Assembly (NCBI GenBank): GCA_902609675.1
Contig: CACLST010000002.1
Span: 33,794 to 97,793 of the forward strand
DNA from: an uncultured Pelagibacteraceae bacterium
GTDB lineage: Bacteria > Pseudomonadota > Alphaproteobacteria > Pelagibacterales > Pelagibacteraceae
Direction: 5' to 3'
DNA: 64,000 bases
A program made the translations under genes and the position numbers. Below, piece after piece: positions 8,328 to 17,195 of the stretch (positions within the stretch are counted from its first letter, which is position 1; each line of letters starts with the position of its first letter). Below the pieces are notes generated by a model. That model was not told where the DNA came from, did not search any database, and was given only the letters and a program-made list of their open reading frames with translations.

Positions 8328-9413
8328 ATGTCAAAAAAAGAAGATTTCGTAAAATTTGATAAAGTCGACAAAAGTTACGATGGAAAAGTATTAGTAGTTA
8401 AAGATTTGAATTTGGATATCGAAGAAGGTGAGTTTGTAACAATGCTTGGACCCTCTGGTTCTGGAAAAACCACATGCTTAATGATGCTTGCTGGTTTTGA
8501 AACCCCAACTAATGGAGAAATTTATTTAGATAAAAATCCAATTTCAAACATTCCTCCACACAAAAGAGGTATTGGAATGGTTTTTCAAAATTATGCTCTG
8601 TTTCCTCATATGACAGTTTTTGAAAATTTGGCTTTTCCTTTAAGAGTAAGAAAAATTTCAAAAGATAATATTGATAAAAAAGTTGAAAAGGCATTATCTA
8701 TGGTTTCATTGTCAGGATTTGGAAACCGTATGCCAGGACAACTTTCTGGAGGTCAACAGCAAAGAGTAGCTGTAGCAAGAGCATTGGTATTTGATCCATC
8801 AGTAGTTTTAATGGATGAACCTTTAGGTGCTTTAGATAAAAATTTAAGAGAGAGTATGCAGTATGAAATTAAACATATTCATGAGAGTATTGGTGTAACA
8901 GTTGTATATGTCACTCACGACCAAGGTGAAGCATTAACAATGTCAAACAGAATAGCAGTATTTAATGATGGTAAAGTTCAGCAACTATCAAGTCCAGATA
9001 AGTTATATGAAGAACCTGTAAATTCTTTCGTTGCAGAGTTTATTGGAGAGAATAATACTTTTGCAGGGGAAATCTCAAGTATATCAAATGGATCTTGTAA
9101 AGTTAAATTAGCTGAGGGTGAAATAATTGCAAATCCAATTTCAGTTAAATCTGTTGGAGAAAAAACTACAGTATCCATTAGACCGGAAAGAGCATTGATT
9201 AATCCTAAAGATAAAATGGACAACAATCAGAAAGGTAAAATAGAAGAAGTGATTTATCATGGTGATCACACTAGAGTGAGACTTAATTTACTAGGTAATT
9301 CTGAATTTATTTTAAAAGTTCCAAATAGTTCTCAAAATTTAGATATTAAACTTGGAAATGAGATTAATATTGGGTGGAATAGTCAGGATGCAAGAGCTTT
9401 AGACCCAAAATAA
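8328..9413 (+). CDS. ABC importer ATP-binding protein, PotA-like
   Basis: This 361-residue ATPase has Walker A GPSGSGKTT at residues 41-49, the LSGGQQQR signature, a DEPLGALD Walker B/D-loop, and a C-terminal TOBE-like regulatory domain (from about residue 270, with SIRPERALI). That architecture is typical of spermidine/putrescine- and iron-type importers. The binding protein and two permeases follow on the same strand, giving an ATPase-SBP-permease-permease order. A 45-bp spacer separates it from the hydrolase, so it may share that transcript. The substrate could be a polyamine or, given the hydrolase, a compatible solute. Confidence 0.9.
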   Translation: MSKKEDFVKFDKVDKSYDGKVLVVKDLNLDIEEGEFVTMLGPSGSGKTTCLMMLAGFETPTNGEIYLDKNPISNIPPHKRGIGMVFQNYALFPHMTVFENLAFPLRVRKISKDNIDKKVEKALSMVSLSGFGNRMPGQLSGGQQQRVAVARALVFDPSVVLMDEPLGALDKNLRESMQYEIKHIHESIGVTVVYVTHDQGEALTMSNRIAVFNDGKVQQLSSPDKLYEEPVNSFVAEFIGENNTFAGEISSISNGSCKVKLAEGEIIANPISVKSVGEKTTVSIRPERALINPKDKMDNNQKGKIEEVIYHGDHTRVRLNLLGNSEFILKVPNSSQNLDIKLGNEINIGWNSQDARALDPK

Positions 9414-9446
9414 GCTAAATTATTACGAAATTACCAAAATCCCCTG

Positions 9447-9475
9447 TTGACTCTCTTTTCCTATGTTGCTGTACT
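9447..9475 (+). promoter_or_regulatory. Likely sigma-70 promoter of the PotD-like gene
   Basis: TTGACT is followed by a 17-bp spacer and TGTACT. The 99-bp gap before the binding-protein gene and the strong GGAGGAT ribosome site just before its ATG suggest that this gene has its own high-level promoter inside the transporter operon. No transcription start can be proven from sequence. Confidence 0.5.
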
Positions 9476-9512
9476 TCGTTTTTTATAAAAAAAACGTTTA
9501 AACGGAGGATAA

Positions 9513-10631
9513 ATGAAAAAATTAAGTAAATTATTACTTGCCGTAACTTTTGCTATCTCAGTATCTTCATCAGCATTTGCAGTAGTTGTTGCATCATGGG
9601 GTGGAGCTTACACAGAAAGTCAAAAGCTAGGATATGGTGATCCAACTGCAAAAGCATTGGGTATACCTATCGAATGGGTAGATTATTCTGGTGGATTATC
9701 AGAAATCAAAGCCCAAAAAGAAGCAGGGGCGATTACATGGGATATTATAGATGTATTTGCTTATGACACTATTAATGGTTGTGATGAAGGTATTTTTGTT
9801 GAATTTGATTTTGATAAAGACTTTCCACCAGCCCCAGATGGCACACCTGCAAGTGAAGACTTCTTTACAGACATGCCAAGTAAATGTGCTGTAGGAAATA
9901 TTTTATATTCTTGGAACTATGCTTACAACAGTGACTTATTAAAAAGCACACCAAGTACAATTAAAGATTTCTTTAACACTAAAAGATTTCCTGGAAAAAG
10001 AGCAATTTACAAAAGTGCTCTTACAAACCTAGAAATTGCTTTAGCAGCTGACGGCGTAAAAATGGGTAAAGGTGGAGCATTTTTGTATGAAAAACTTGAA
10101 GATCCAGCTTACGTAACTAGAGCTATGAACAAAATCAAAGCACTATGTGAAGATCCTAATGGTGGATGTGTATTTTGGTCAGCAGGAGCTCAACCACCAG
10201 AATTATTGATGAGTGGTGAAGTTGTAATGGCAACTGGTTGGAATGGTAGATTTTTCAATGCAGCAGTTGGAGAAGGTGCTCCTATAGTTCAAGTTTGGGA
10301 CGGACAAGGTCTTGACTATGAATATTTTGCATTAGTTAAAGGTGGACCAAACGAAGCAGATGCTAAAAAAGCTTTAGCAATGATGACAAATACTGAAATG
10401 TTAGCAGGAAGTGCAAAATATATTGCATATGCTCCATGGAGAAAATCATCAATTGCAGTTATGGAAGCAGGAGAGCCTTGGTATAAAGATGGAAAAACAA
10501 ATATGGTTCCACATATGCCAACTGCACCAGCTAACCTTAAAAAATACTTCTTAGTGAATGCTGAGTACTGGGCTGATAACGGTACAGAGCTTGGTGAACA
10601 GTGGGAAGCTATGAAAGCTAGTATTAAATAA
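9513..10631 (+). CDS. Periplasmic substrate-binding protein, PotD/PotF-like
   Basis: This 372-residue protein starts with a signal peptide (cleavage after AFA near residue 23) followed by VVVASWGGAYTESQK, the usual opening of polyamine-type extracellular solute-binding proteins. It would capture a cationic or zwitterionic ligand in the periplasm and hand it to the downstream permeases. A strong GGAGGAT ribosome site precedes the ATG. A hairpin with a T-run follows the stop codon, as is common for binding proteins made in excess of their membrane partners. Ligand identity cannot be read; polyamines or an ectoine-like solute are the context-based options. Confidence 0.88.
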   Translation: MKKLSKLLLAVTFAISVSSSAFAVVVASWGGAYTESQKLGYGDPTAKALGIPIEWVDYSGGLSEIKAQKEAGAITWDIIDVFAYDTINGCDEGIFVEFDFDKDFPPAPDGTPASEDFFTDMPSKCAVGNILYSWNYAYNSDLLKSTPSTIKDFFNTKRFPGKRAIYKSALTNLEIALAADGVKMGKGGAFLYEKLEDPAYVTRAMNKIKALCEDPNGGCVFWSAGAQPPELLMSGEVVMATGWNGRFFNAAVGEGAPIVQVWDGQGLDYEYFALVKGGPNEADAKKALAMMTNTEMLAGSAKYIAYAPWRKSSIAVMEAGEPWYKDGKTNMVPHMPTAPANLKKYFLVNAEYWADNGTELGEQWEAMKASIK

Positions 10632-10668
10632 TTAGAGTTTTAAACACTTTAATTTTATATTATATTTA

Positions 10669-10696
10669 GGGCGGTTACTATAACCGCCCTTTTTTT
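10669..10696 (+). terminator. Intra-operon terminator/attenuator after the PotD-like gene
   Basis: GGGCGGTTA and TAACCGCCC form a perfect 9-bp, GC-rich stem with a 3-base loop, followed by seven T. The T-run abuts the ATG of the downstream permease at 10697, leaving no room for a separate promoter or a normal ribosome site after it. Partial read-through would give high binding-protein and low permease expression. Confidence 0.85.
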
Positions 10697-11947
10697 ATGA
10701 GCTCAGAACAAAAAATATTATCAACAGATGGAATTCCCTTAGAGGAAAGCCTTAAGCAGGCAGAAAAAAAAAATAAAATAAAAGCCTTTCTTTTAGTAAC
10801 ACCATTACTCTTATTTCTAATTATTACTTACATAATTCCTATCGCAGACATGTTCTCTCGAAGTATAGACGACAAAATGGTCACAAACATGCTTCCCAAA
10901 ACATACAAAGCAATGGAGCAGTGGGATGGTAAAGAGCTTCCACCCGAAGAAGTGTTTAAAGCTTTTTATTTAGATTACAAGATTTTAGTTGAGAATAAGA
11001 CAGCAGGAAAGTTACAAACCCAACTAAATTATGAGAAAAATGGCTTTAAGAGTGTCCTAAAAAAATTAGCTAGAAAGCAAAAGAAATTTGAAGAAGGAAA
11101 CTATAAAGAGCAAATTATGAAAGTTCATAAAAGGTGGAGAAATGTTGATTATTGGAGAGCAATCAAAAGGAGAGCTCCAGCCTACACATACTCTAAATAT
11201 TTGAAGGGTGTTGATATGTACTCAAATGAAGACGGAAAAATTGTACAAGTAGCTGAAGACAGAAGAATTCATAGAATTTTATGGTCTCGAACATTAGAGG
11301 TAGCTTTTTTTGTAACTCTTTTTTGTTTTTTAATGGCTTATCCAATTGCACATTTGTTAGCAACTCTTCCAATGAAGTATAGTAACTTGCTCATGATTTG
11401 TGTACTGCTTCCATTTTGGACCTCACTACTTGTGAGAACTGCCAGTTGGATGATTTTGTTACAGCAACAAGGACTGGTAAACGACTTTTTTGTATGGATT
11501 GGTCTTGTTACAGACGATAACAGGCCAGAGATGATGTACAACAAAACAGGGACTTATGTTGCTATGACACAAATACTTTTACCATTTATGGTATTACCTT
11601 TGTATAGTGTTATGAAAACAATCTCTCCAAGTTTAATGAGAGCTGGAAAATCTCTAGGGGCAACTCCTGGTGTAGCTTTTTTTAAAATTTATTTTCCACT
11701 TACAATACCAGGAATTGGAGCAGGCTGTTTATTAGTTTTTATACTTGCAATTGGTTATTACATAACTCCAGCTCTGGTAGGAGGTGCATCTGGAACACTT
11801 ATAAGTAATCAGATAGCTTATCATATGAAAAGTACTTTAGATTGGAGTTTTGCTTCTGCAATGGGATTAATGTTGTTGACAGGAGTATTAGTTATTTATT
11901 GGATTTACAACAAACTTGTTGGAGTTGATAATATTAAATTAGGATAA
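10697..11947 (+). CDS. ABC importer permease, PotB-like with large periplasmic insert
   Basis: This 416-residue permease has a hydrophobic helix near residues 30-50 (IKAFLLVTPLLLFLIITYI), then a charged, helical segment of about 140 residues, then the usual block of five or so helices with the EAA-type loop (MRAGKSLGATPGVAFFKIYFP). The insert between the first and second helices makes it about 120-130 residues longer than E. coli PotB and should face the periplasm. It lies directly downstream of a hairpin and 2 bp before the second permease, with which it should form a heterodimer. No ribosome site is clear because the T-run of the hairpin occupies that position. Confidence 0.88.
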   Translation: MSSEQKILSTDGIPLEESLKQAEKKNKIKAFLLVTPLLLFLIITYIIPIADMFSRSIDDKMVTNMLPKTYKAMEQWDGKELPPEEVFKAFYLDYKILVENKTAGKLQTQLNYEKNGFKSVLKKLARKQKKFEEGNYKEQIMKVHKRWRNVDYWRAIKRRAPAYTYSKYLKGVDMYSNEDGKIVQVAEDRRIHRILWSRTLEVAFFVTLFCFLMAYPIAHLLATLPMKYSNLLMICVLLPFWTSLLVRTASWMILLQQQGLVNDFFVWIGLVTDDNRPEMMYNKTGTYVAMTQILLPFMVLPLYSVMKTISPSLMRAGKSLGATPGVAFFKIYFPLTIPGIGAGCLLVFILAIGYYITPALVGGASGTLISNQIAYHMKSTLDWSFASAMGLMLLTGVLVIYWIYNKLVGVDNIKLG

Positions 11948-11949
11948 TT

Positions 11950-12804
11950 ATGGCTTTACCAAAATATACAGAACCCCATTACAGAATCTGGCATTATTTT
12001 TATCTTTTTGTTTGTGCATGTGTATTTTTCTTTTTAATTGCTCCTTTATTTGTAATTTTTCCGTTATCATTTAACGCAGAAGAATTTTTAGTATTTACAG
12101 ATGGAATGAAGAGATTAGACCCAGATGCTTTTTCTACGAGATGGTACAAAGATATGGTCTATGGAACAAAAAATCCTTGGGGCTTAGCTGCAAAAAATAG
12201 TTTTATAATTGCAATATTTGCAACCATTGGTTCAATTATACTTGGTACATTAGCCGCTTTAGGTTTGAGTAGCAGACATATGCCTTACAAAGGTTTGATA
12301 ATGGCAACTTTAATATCTCCAATGATCGTTCCTTTAATTATTTCAGGTGTTGCAATTTTCTTTTTTATGGCGAAAGTAGGATTGGCTGCTACACACTTAG
12401 GTATAATTTTAGCACATATTATACTGGGAACTCCATTTGTAGTAATTACAGTCACCGCAACACTTTCAGGATTTGACCATAGCATAACTCGAGCTGCATC
12501 TAGTTTAGGTAGCAATCCTTTTAATACATTTATGAAAATTACTCTGCCATTAATTCTACCTGGTGTAATTTCTGGTGGTTTGTTTGCGTTTGTTACATCT
12601 TTCGATGAGGTAGTAGTTGTATTATTCTTAGCAGGCTTAGATAATACTACAATACCAGTTCAAATGTGGACTGGTCTAAGAGAACAGCTTAGTCCTACAA
12701 TTTTAGCTGTAGCAACATGTTTAATTGTTTTATCAATATTAATCTTAGTTACAGCTGAGCTTTTAAGAAGAAGATCTGAGAGATTAAGAGGAATAAATAG
12801 ATAG
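11950..12804 (+). CDS. ABC importer permease, PotC-like
   Basis: This 284-residue inner-membrane permease has six predicted helices and the EAA loop ITRAASSLGSNPFNTFMKITLP near residues 177-198. It should pair with the permease gene 2 bp upstream and the PotA-like ATPase. It is the last gene of the plus-strand transporter operon. The stop codon is directly abutted by the convergent thiolase gene (1 bp between), so the two transcripts must terminate within or past each other. Confidence 0.9.
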   Translation: MALPKYTEPHYRIWHYFYLFVCACVFFFLIAPLFVIFPLSFNAEEFLVFTDGMKRLDPDAFSTRWYKDMVYGTKNPWGLAAKNSFIIAIFATIGSIILGTLAALGLSSRHMPYKGLIMATLISPMIVPLIISGVAIFFFMAKVGLAATHLGIILAHIILGTPFVVITVTATLSGFDHSITRAASSLGSNPFNTFMKITLPLILPGVISGGLFAFVTSFDEVVVVLFLAGLDNTTIPVQMWTGLREQLSPTILAVATCLIVLSILILVTAELLRRRSERLRGINR

Positions 12805-12805
12805 T

Positions 12806-13930
12806 TTAGTTTACAGACTCGATTACTGTAGCAATTCCCATACCCAAACCAATACATTGAGTAGATAAAGCATACTTTTTATTTTCTCTCTGAAGTAATT
12901 CAGCAGCTTTGCCTGTAATTCTTGCACCTGTTGCCCCAAGAGGATGTCCAAGAGCAAGTGCTCCACCATCTAAATTAACTTTATCTTTATCTATTCCTAA
13001 ATCTTTAATGCATGCTAAGGATTGCGACGCGAAAGCCTCATTCAATTCAACAATATCAATTTTATCCGCTGACAAATTAGCTCTCCCCAAAGCTTTTCGC
13101 GATGCTCCAATTGGACCTAATCCCATATAGTCAGGATCACAGCCTTGCACTGCAGTAGACACAATTCTTCCTAGAATATTTAAATTATTTTCTTTTGCAT
13201 AATTTTCCTCACAAATTAATGTTGCGGCCGCACCATCTGTTAAAGGTGAAGAAGTTGCTGCTGTAACAGTACCATTTTCATCGAACGCGAGTTTTAATCC
13301 ATCTAATTTTTCCATTGTACTACCTGGTCTAATATTTCCATCAGTATCACAATCACCAATAGATACTATTTCATTTTTAAAATTCCCTTTTGTTTGAGCT
13401 TCATGTGCTTTTTGATGACTTGAGATCGCAAATTCCTGCTGTTCATGCCTTGAGATATTATATTTTTTTGCAACATTTTCTGCGGTAGTTCCCATTGAAA
13501 AATACACATGAGGATTATCATTTTTATTTTCAGGATAAGGTATGGGATCAAATCCTGTATTAACTCTGGTCATACTTTCTACTCCTCCACATATAAATAC
13601 TTTTCCTGCACCTAATGAAATTTTACCTGCAGCAATATGAATTGCTTCCATTGAAGAACCACACCATCTGTCAACTGTCATTCCTGAAGTTTTGACATCC
13701 ATATTAGTTAAAAATGTTGTTAGCTTTCCAATATTAAATGACTGTTCTCCAGTTTGGAATGCACAACCAACAACAATATCTTCAATATCATCTTTTTTAA
13801 CATTGGATTTAGTAACTAAATTTTTAATCACCTCTGCTAATAAATTTACTGGTTTTGTATCTATGAGAGCACCTTTTCTCGCCATTGTAAAAGGCGATCT
13901 AGAGAAGCCAGCAATTACAGGTTTAAACAT
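12806..13930 (-). CDS. Thiolase (acetyl-CoA C-acyltransferase)
   Basis: This 374-residue thiolase cleaves 3-ketoacyl-CoA with CoA or runs in the biosynthetic direction. The acyl-binding nucleophile is Cys90 (DRWCGSS), and the second-site residues are His329 (ALGHPLGATGAR) and Cys359 (STQCIGLGMG). It closes a minus-strand run of seven genes and lies 16 bp after the DmdA-like gene. A candidate partner, a 3-hydroxyacyl-CoA dehydrogenase/enoyl-CoA hydratase fusion, is 12.6 kb away at 26544. Its presence in this run implies that the pathway there ends in a 3-ketoacyl-CoA, or that it is co-transcribed by chance. Confidence 0.92.
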   Translation of the reverse strand: MFKPVIAGFSRSPFTMARKGALIDTKPVNLLAEVIKNLVTKSNVKKDDIEDIVVGCAFQTGEQSFNIGKLTTFLTNMDVKTSGMTVDRWCGSSMEAIHIAAGKISLGAGKVFICGGVESMTRVNTGFDPIPYPENKNDNPHVYFSMGTTAENVAKKYNISRHEQQEFAISSHQKAHEAQTKGNFKNEIVSIGDCDTDGNIRPGSTMEKLDGLKLAFDENGTVTAATSSPLTDGAAATLICEENYAKENNLNILGRIVSTAVQGCDPDYMGLGPIGASRKALGRANLSADKIDIVELNEAFASQSLACIKDLGIDKDKVNLDGGALALGHPLGATGARITGKAAELLQRENKKYALSTQCIGLGMGIATVIESVN

Positions 13931-13946
13931 AATAATAAATATAAGG

Positions 13947-15113
13947 TTAATCTGGAAATGGTAAAGAAGTTATAATGCCTTTTCTATTTTTTCCATTGAA
14001 AGTATTCACAAAGACCTCATTTCCAATTTCCCAATAATCTTTTAAAATCATAGAAAGGCCTATATTCTTTCTAAATCCAGGAGAATATATTCCAGATGCA
14101 ATTTGCCCAATTTTTTCATTATCCTTTGAATATACTGGTAGAGGTACACCGGTTGGCTTACACGGATCTCCATCAAACAAAATTCCTCTCATTTTCTGAA
14201 CTATTCCATCAGATTGGATCTTTCTTAAAGCCTCTTTACCTATAAAATCGTGATCATCTTCTTGTTTGCAGTATTTTTCAAGATTGCACTCCAAAGGATT
14301 ATTTTCTCTTGTAAAATCATTTCCGTAAGACATTAACCCTGCCTCAATTCTATCAATTAAATTTGGGCATCCTGGAGAAATATTAAATTTTTGTCCATTC
14401 TCCCAAACAGTATCCCAAAGTTTTTCTCCAAGTTCTATTTCATTAAAATGAGTTTCAAATCCTTTAAAATATATTTCAAAACCGTCTTGTTTACTATATC
14501 CTGATCTAGCAATAATTTGTTTAGTTCCTAAAAAATCAAACACTTTAAAATTAAAAAATTTTAGCTTTTTTATATCCTCACCAAAAATTGAAATTAGTAG
14601 ATCCTCAGATTTCGGACCTTGAATAGCTAGTGGATAGACATCTGGTTCGATAATTTCTACATTTAATTTTGATCCTAAAGCAATTCCTTTTGCCCAAAGT
14701 AAAATATCTGAATCTGCAATAGAAATCCAAAACATATCATCATCTAGTTTTAATAAAACTGGATCATTAATCATACCAGCCGTTTCATCAATTATTGGAA
14801 TATAAAAACATTTACCTGTTTCCATTTTTTTTATGGATCGGGGTGTCATTTTTTGTACAAGTTTTTCAGCATCTGGACCTTTGATTTGTACTTGTCTTTG
14901 ACAAGACACATCCCATACTTGAACCTGTTCTCTTAAATGCCAGTAGTCTTCTTCTACAGTATTTTTAAAACCTTTAGGTAATAGCATGTGATTGACAACA
15001 GTAAAATCAGATACTCCACATTCCTCTACTTTATTAGTAAATGGAGTTCGTCTTATACGCCTAGACATATTCAATTTTATATTTTTTTGTGAAATTAAAT
15101 TTTCTTTACTCAT
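13947..15113 (-). CDS. DmdA-like tetrahydrofolate-dependent aminomethyltransferase-family protein
   Basis: This 388-residue protein has the GcvT fold in which a methyl or aminomethyl group moves to tetrahydrofolate. The N-terminal SRRIRRTPFT, the HLREQVQVWDVSCQRQVQI block, NDPVLLK and SIADSDILLWAKG all resemble the DMSP demethylase DmdA more than glycine-cleavage T protein. However, DmdA in SAR11 is expected with dmdB and dmdC, and neither is near. The gene sits instead with a transthyretin-like hydrolase, a ThDP enzyme and an FMN oxidase. It may be a DmdA paralog with another methylated substrate, or a genuine DmdA in an unusual place. About 18 residues precede the conserved start, so a later Met is possible. 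Confidence 0.72.
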   Translation of the reverse strand: MSKENLISQKNIKLNMSRRIRRTPFTNKVEECGVSDFTVVNHMLLPKGFKNTVEEDYWHLREQVQVWDVSCQRQVQIKGPDAEKLVQKMTPRSIKKMETGKCFYIPIIDETAGMINDPVLLKLDDDMFWISIADSDILLWAKGIALGSKLNVEIIEPDVYPLAIQGPKSEDLLISIFGEDIKKLKFFNFKVFDFLGTKQIIARSGYSKQDGFEIYFKGFETHFNEIELGEKLWDTVWENGQKFNISPGCPNLIDRIEAGLMSYGNDFTRENNPLECNLEKYCKQEDDHDFIGKEALRKIQSDGIVQKMRGILFDGDPCKPTGVPLPVYSKDNEKIGQIASGIYSPGFRKNIGLSMILKDYWEIGNEVFVNTFNGKNRKGIITSLPFPD

Positions 15114-15114
15114 T

Positions 15115-15450
15115 TTATTTAGACCACCAAACTGTGTAACTATTTTTAGAGATTATAATTGGAACATGGTATTTTTTATTTTGATCTTCCATTTTAAATT
15201 TAATATTAATTTCTGAAACTATTTTTTTTTCTGAAAAATAATTGCCAGTTTTACAAACCATTTCATACTCACAATTGCAGTCGTCTTTACTTAATTCAAA
15301 TTCTTGCAGTATACGTCCACCTTCATCAGATTTAGTTTTGCAGAAAACATTCTTTTCTCCATTTTCATTAATTTGATAAATAATTACTTCAACATTTGCA
15401 GCGTGCGAGCCATTTGTTGCATCTAATAAGTGAGAAGAGAAAGTTGCCAC
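15115..15450 (-). CDS. Transthyretin-like (hydroxyisourate hydrolase-family) protein with altered C-terminus
   Basis: This 111-residue protein matches the 5-hydroxyisourate hydrolase fold. Three of the usual active-site residues are present: His7 (SSHLLDATNG), Arg46 (DEGGRIL) and His95 (KYHVPII). The diagnostic C-terminal YRGS tetrapeptide is missing, and the end reads SYTVWWSK. No uricase, OHCU decarboxylase or allantoinase is nearby, so purine breakdown is not supported. It is packed between the ThDP enzyme (2 bp) and the DmdA-like gene (1 bp). I infer hydrolysis of a different cyclic amide or imide in the pathway encoded here. Confidence 0.75.
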   Translation of the reverse strand: MATFSSHLLDATNGSHAANVEVIIYQINENGEKNVFCKTKSDEGGRILQEFELSKDDCNCEYEMVCKTGNYFSEKKIVSEINIKFKMEDQNKKYHVPIIISKNSYTVWWSK

Positions 15451-15452
15451 AA

Positions 15453-17195
15453 TTATTCTATTGATGATTTTTCTCTTTTACTTGCAACTGCTGAGACTAT
15501 TGGGCTTAATACAGGTTTTGCTTTAACATTTACACATGCGGGTTTTCCACTTTCCATAGCTCTTTTAAGTGCAGGACCTAATTCTTCTCTTTTATTAACT
15601 AATTCTCCATGTCCTCCAAAACCCTCAAATATCTTGTGAAATGGTATATCACGAAAATCAGTTCCCACGCTTTTTCCACTTTTAAATAATCTCTCTTGTT
15701 GCTGACCAATTGAGGCAAGACCTCCGTTATTATCAATTACAACAGTAATAGGTTTTTTCTCATAAAATACACTTTCAATAGACATTCCCCCAGATAAAAA
15801 TGCACCATCACCACTAATTAAAACTACATTTGAATCTGGATTATGATTTTTTGCAGATAGAGCGAATGAAACCCCAACACCTAACATGCTAAAAGTTCCA
15901 GGATGCAATATACCTTTTAATTTTTTCCCTTTGGCACCTGCGATGTTAATTGCAATTTCAGACCAAAAATGAGTATTTCCTCCGTCGATAACAAGCCAAT
16001 CATTTTCACTCATTGCATTTTGAACATCCAATGAAAGTTGTAGAGGGTGAATTTTTCCTCCATTTTTTTTAGATGCCTCAGCTTCAATTTCTAAATCTTT
16101 TAATGATTTATCTACCCATTCTTTCTTCTTTTTTTTATTCTCTTCAAACCAATTTGTATTTAAAGACCATTTATTATTTTTTTTTAAGTTGGATAATGTA
16201 TCTAAAAAAACACCAGGATCACTTAGTAAACTAAAATCTGCAGCTCTGTTAAGTTCTAATTCTTCATGTGAACCATTCACACAAACTAATTTTGTTGTTT
16301 CTGGTATAAAAGGTGGATTTCCAAAATTTAGTTGATTATCTAATCGTGCTCCAACTACAAGAACTAGATCTGAATTTTGTAATGCAAATTCTGAGGGAGG
16401 ATATTGATGTATATCAGCCAAGCCCATATAAGCGTTAGCTTCTTCTCCTAATAATTTTTGATGATATGGGACATTAAAAATTGGTATATTTAAATTATTA
16501 CCAGCTGCCTCAAGATTTTTTTCTGAATGTGACCACCAAACACCGTGTCCACCAATAATAACTGGTTTTTTTGAATTACAAGCAAGTTCTAATACTTTAG
16601 AGAGTGAATTTGGATCTGGCCACGCTTTGGCTATAGGTTTTGCTTTTTGAGAATATGGTCTTTCCTCTAAACCAACTTCCTCTGCAAAAGATGAAAACAT
16701 AATATCAACAGGAAGACTAAGATGTACAGCACCTGGATATCCGTTAGTTGCAATATGATATGCTTTGTCTACAAATTCTCTTATTCTAGTTCCATCAGTA
16801 ATGCTTGCACTATATTTCGTTAAAGGGGCTGCAATTGAAACATCATCAATTTCTTTAAAACCACCTGAGCCTTGTCTTTTAAGACTGCTAGATCCTGTAA
16901 TGTAAATAATTGGACTTCTCTCACCCCAAGCCTCCATCATTGAAGGAACTGCATTTGTAAATCCCTCTGGTCCAACTAAACATACTGATGGTTTACGAGT
17001 AATTCTTGTATTGCCATCTGCTAAATGACCTGCAATCTGCTCATGAGGAGTGTTTATAACTTCAATTTGGCATTCAGCAAAACCTTCAATTGCTGGATTA
17101 CAAAAACCTCCTGAAAGAGTAAAAACTTTACTAATTCCTTTATCTTTTAGAGCCCTCGCAAGTAAAGCCCCACCTCTAATTTTGTTTTCGCTCAT
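15453..17195 (-). CDS. Thiamine-diphosphate-dependent enzyme (acetolactate synthase-like)
   Basis: This 580-residue protein has the three domains of the acetolactate synthase/oxalyl-CoA decarboxylase/Xsc superfamily. The catalytic glutamate is Glu52 (TPHEQIAGH), and the Mg-ThDP motif GDGAF...DNNGG lies near residues 455-485. Members decarboxylate 2-oxoacids and either release or ligate the aldehyde. The substrate cannot be assigned: it does not obviously match IlvB, Gcl or Xsc. It is flanked by the FMN hydroxyacid oxidase, which would make a 2-oxoacid, and the transthyretin-like protein, with nearly zero spacing. A decarboxylation step following oxidation of a 2-hydroxyacid is a reasonable inference. 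Confidence 0.85.
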   Translation of the reverse strand: MSENKIRGGALLARALKDKGISKVFTLSGGFCNPAIEGFAECQIEVINTPHEQIAGHLADGNTRITRKPSVCLVGPEGFTNAVPSMMEAWGERSPIIYITGSSSLKRQGSGGFKEIDDVSIAAPLTKYSASITDGTRIREFVDKAYHIATNGYPGAVHLSLPVDIMFSSFAEEVGLEERPYSQKAKPIAKAWPDPNSLSKVLELACNSKKPVIIGGHGVWWSHSEKNLEAAGNNLNIPIFNVPYHQKLLGEEANAYMGLADIHQYPPSEFALQNSDLVLVVGARLDNQLNFGNPPFIPETTKLVCVNGSHEELELNRAADFSLLSDPGVFLDTLSNLKKNNKWSLNTNWFEENKKKKKEWVDKSLKDLEIEAEASKKNGGKIHPLQLSLDVQNAMSENDWLVIDGGNTHFWSEIAINIAGAKGKKLKGILHPGTFSMLGVGVSFALSAKNHNPDSNVVLISGDGAFLSGGMSIESVFYEKKPITVVIDNNGGLASIGQQQERLFKSGKSVGTDFRDIPFHKIFEGFGGHGELVNKREELGPALKRAMESGKPACVNVKAKPVLSPIVSAVASKREKSSIE

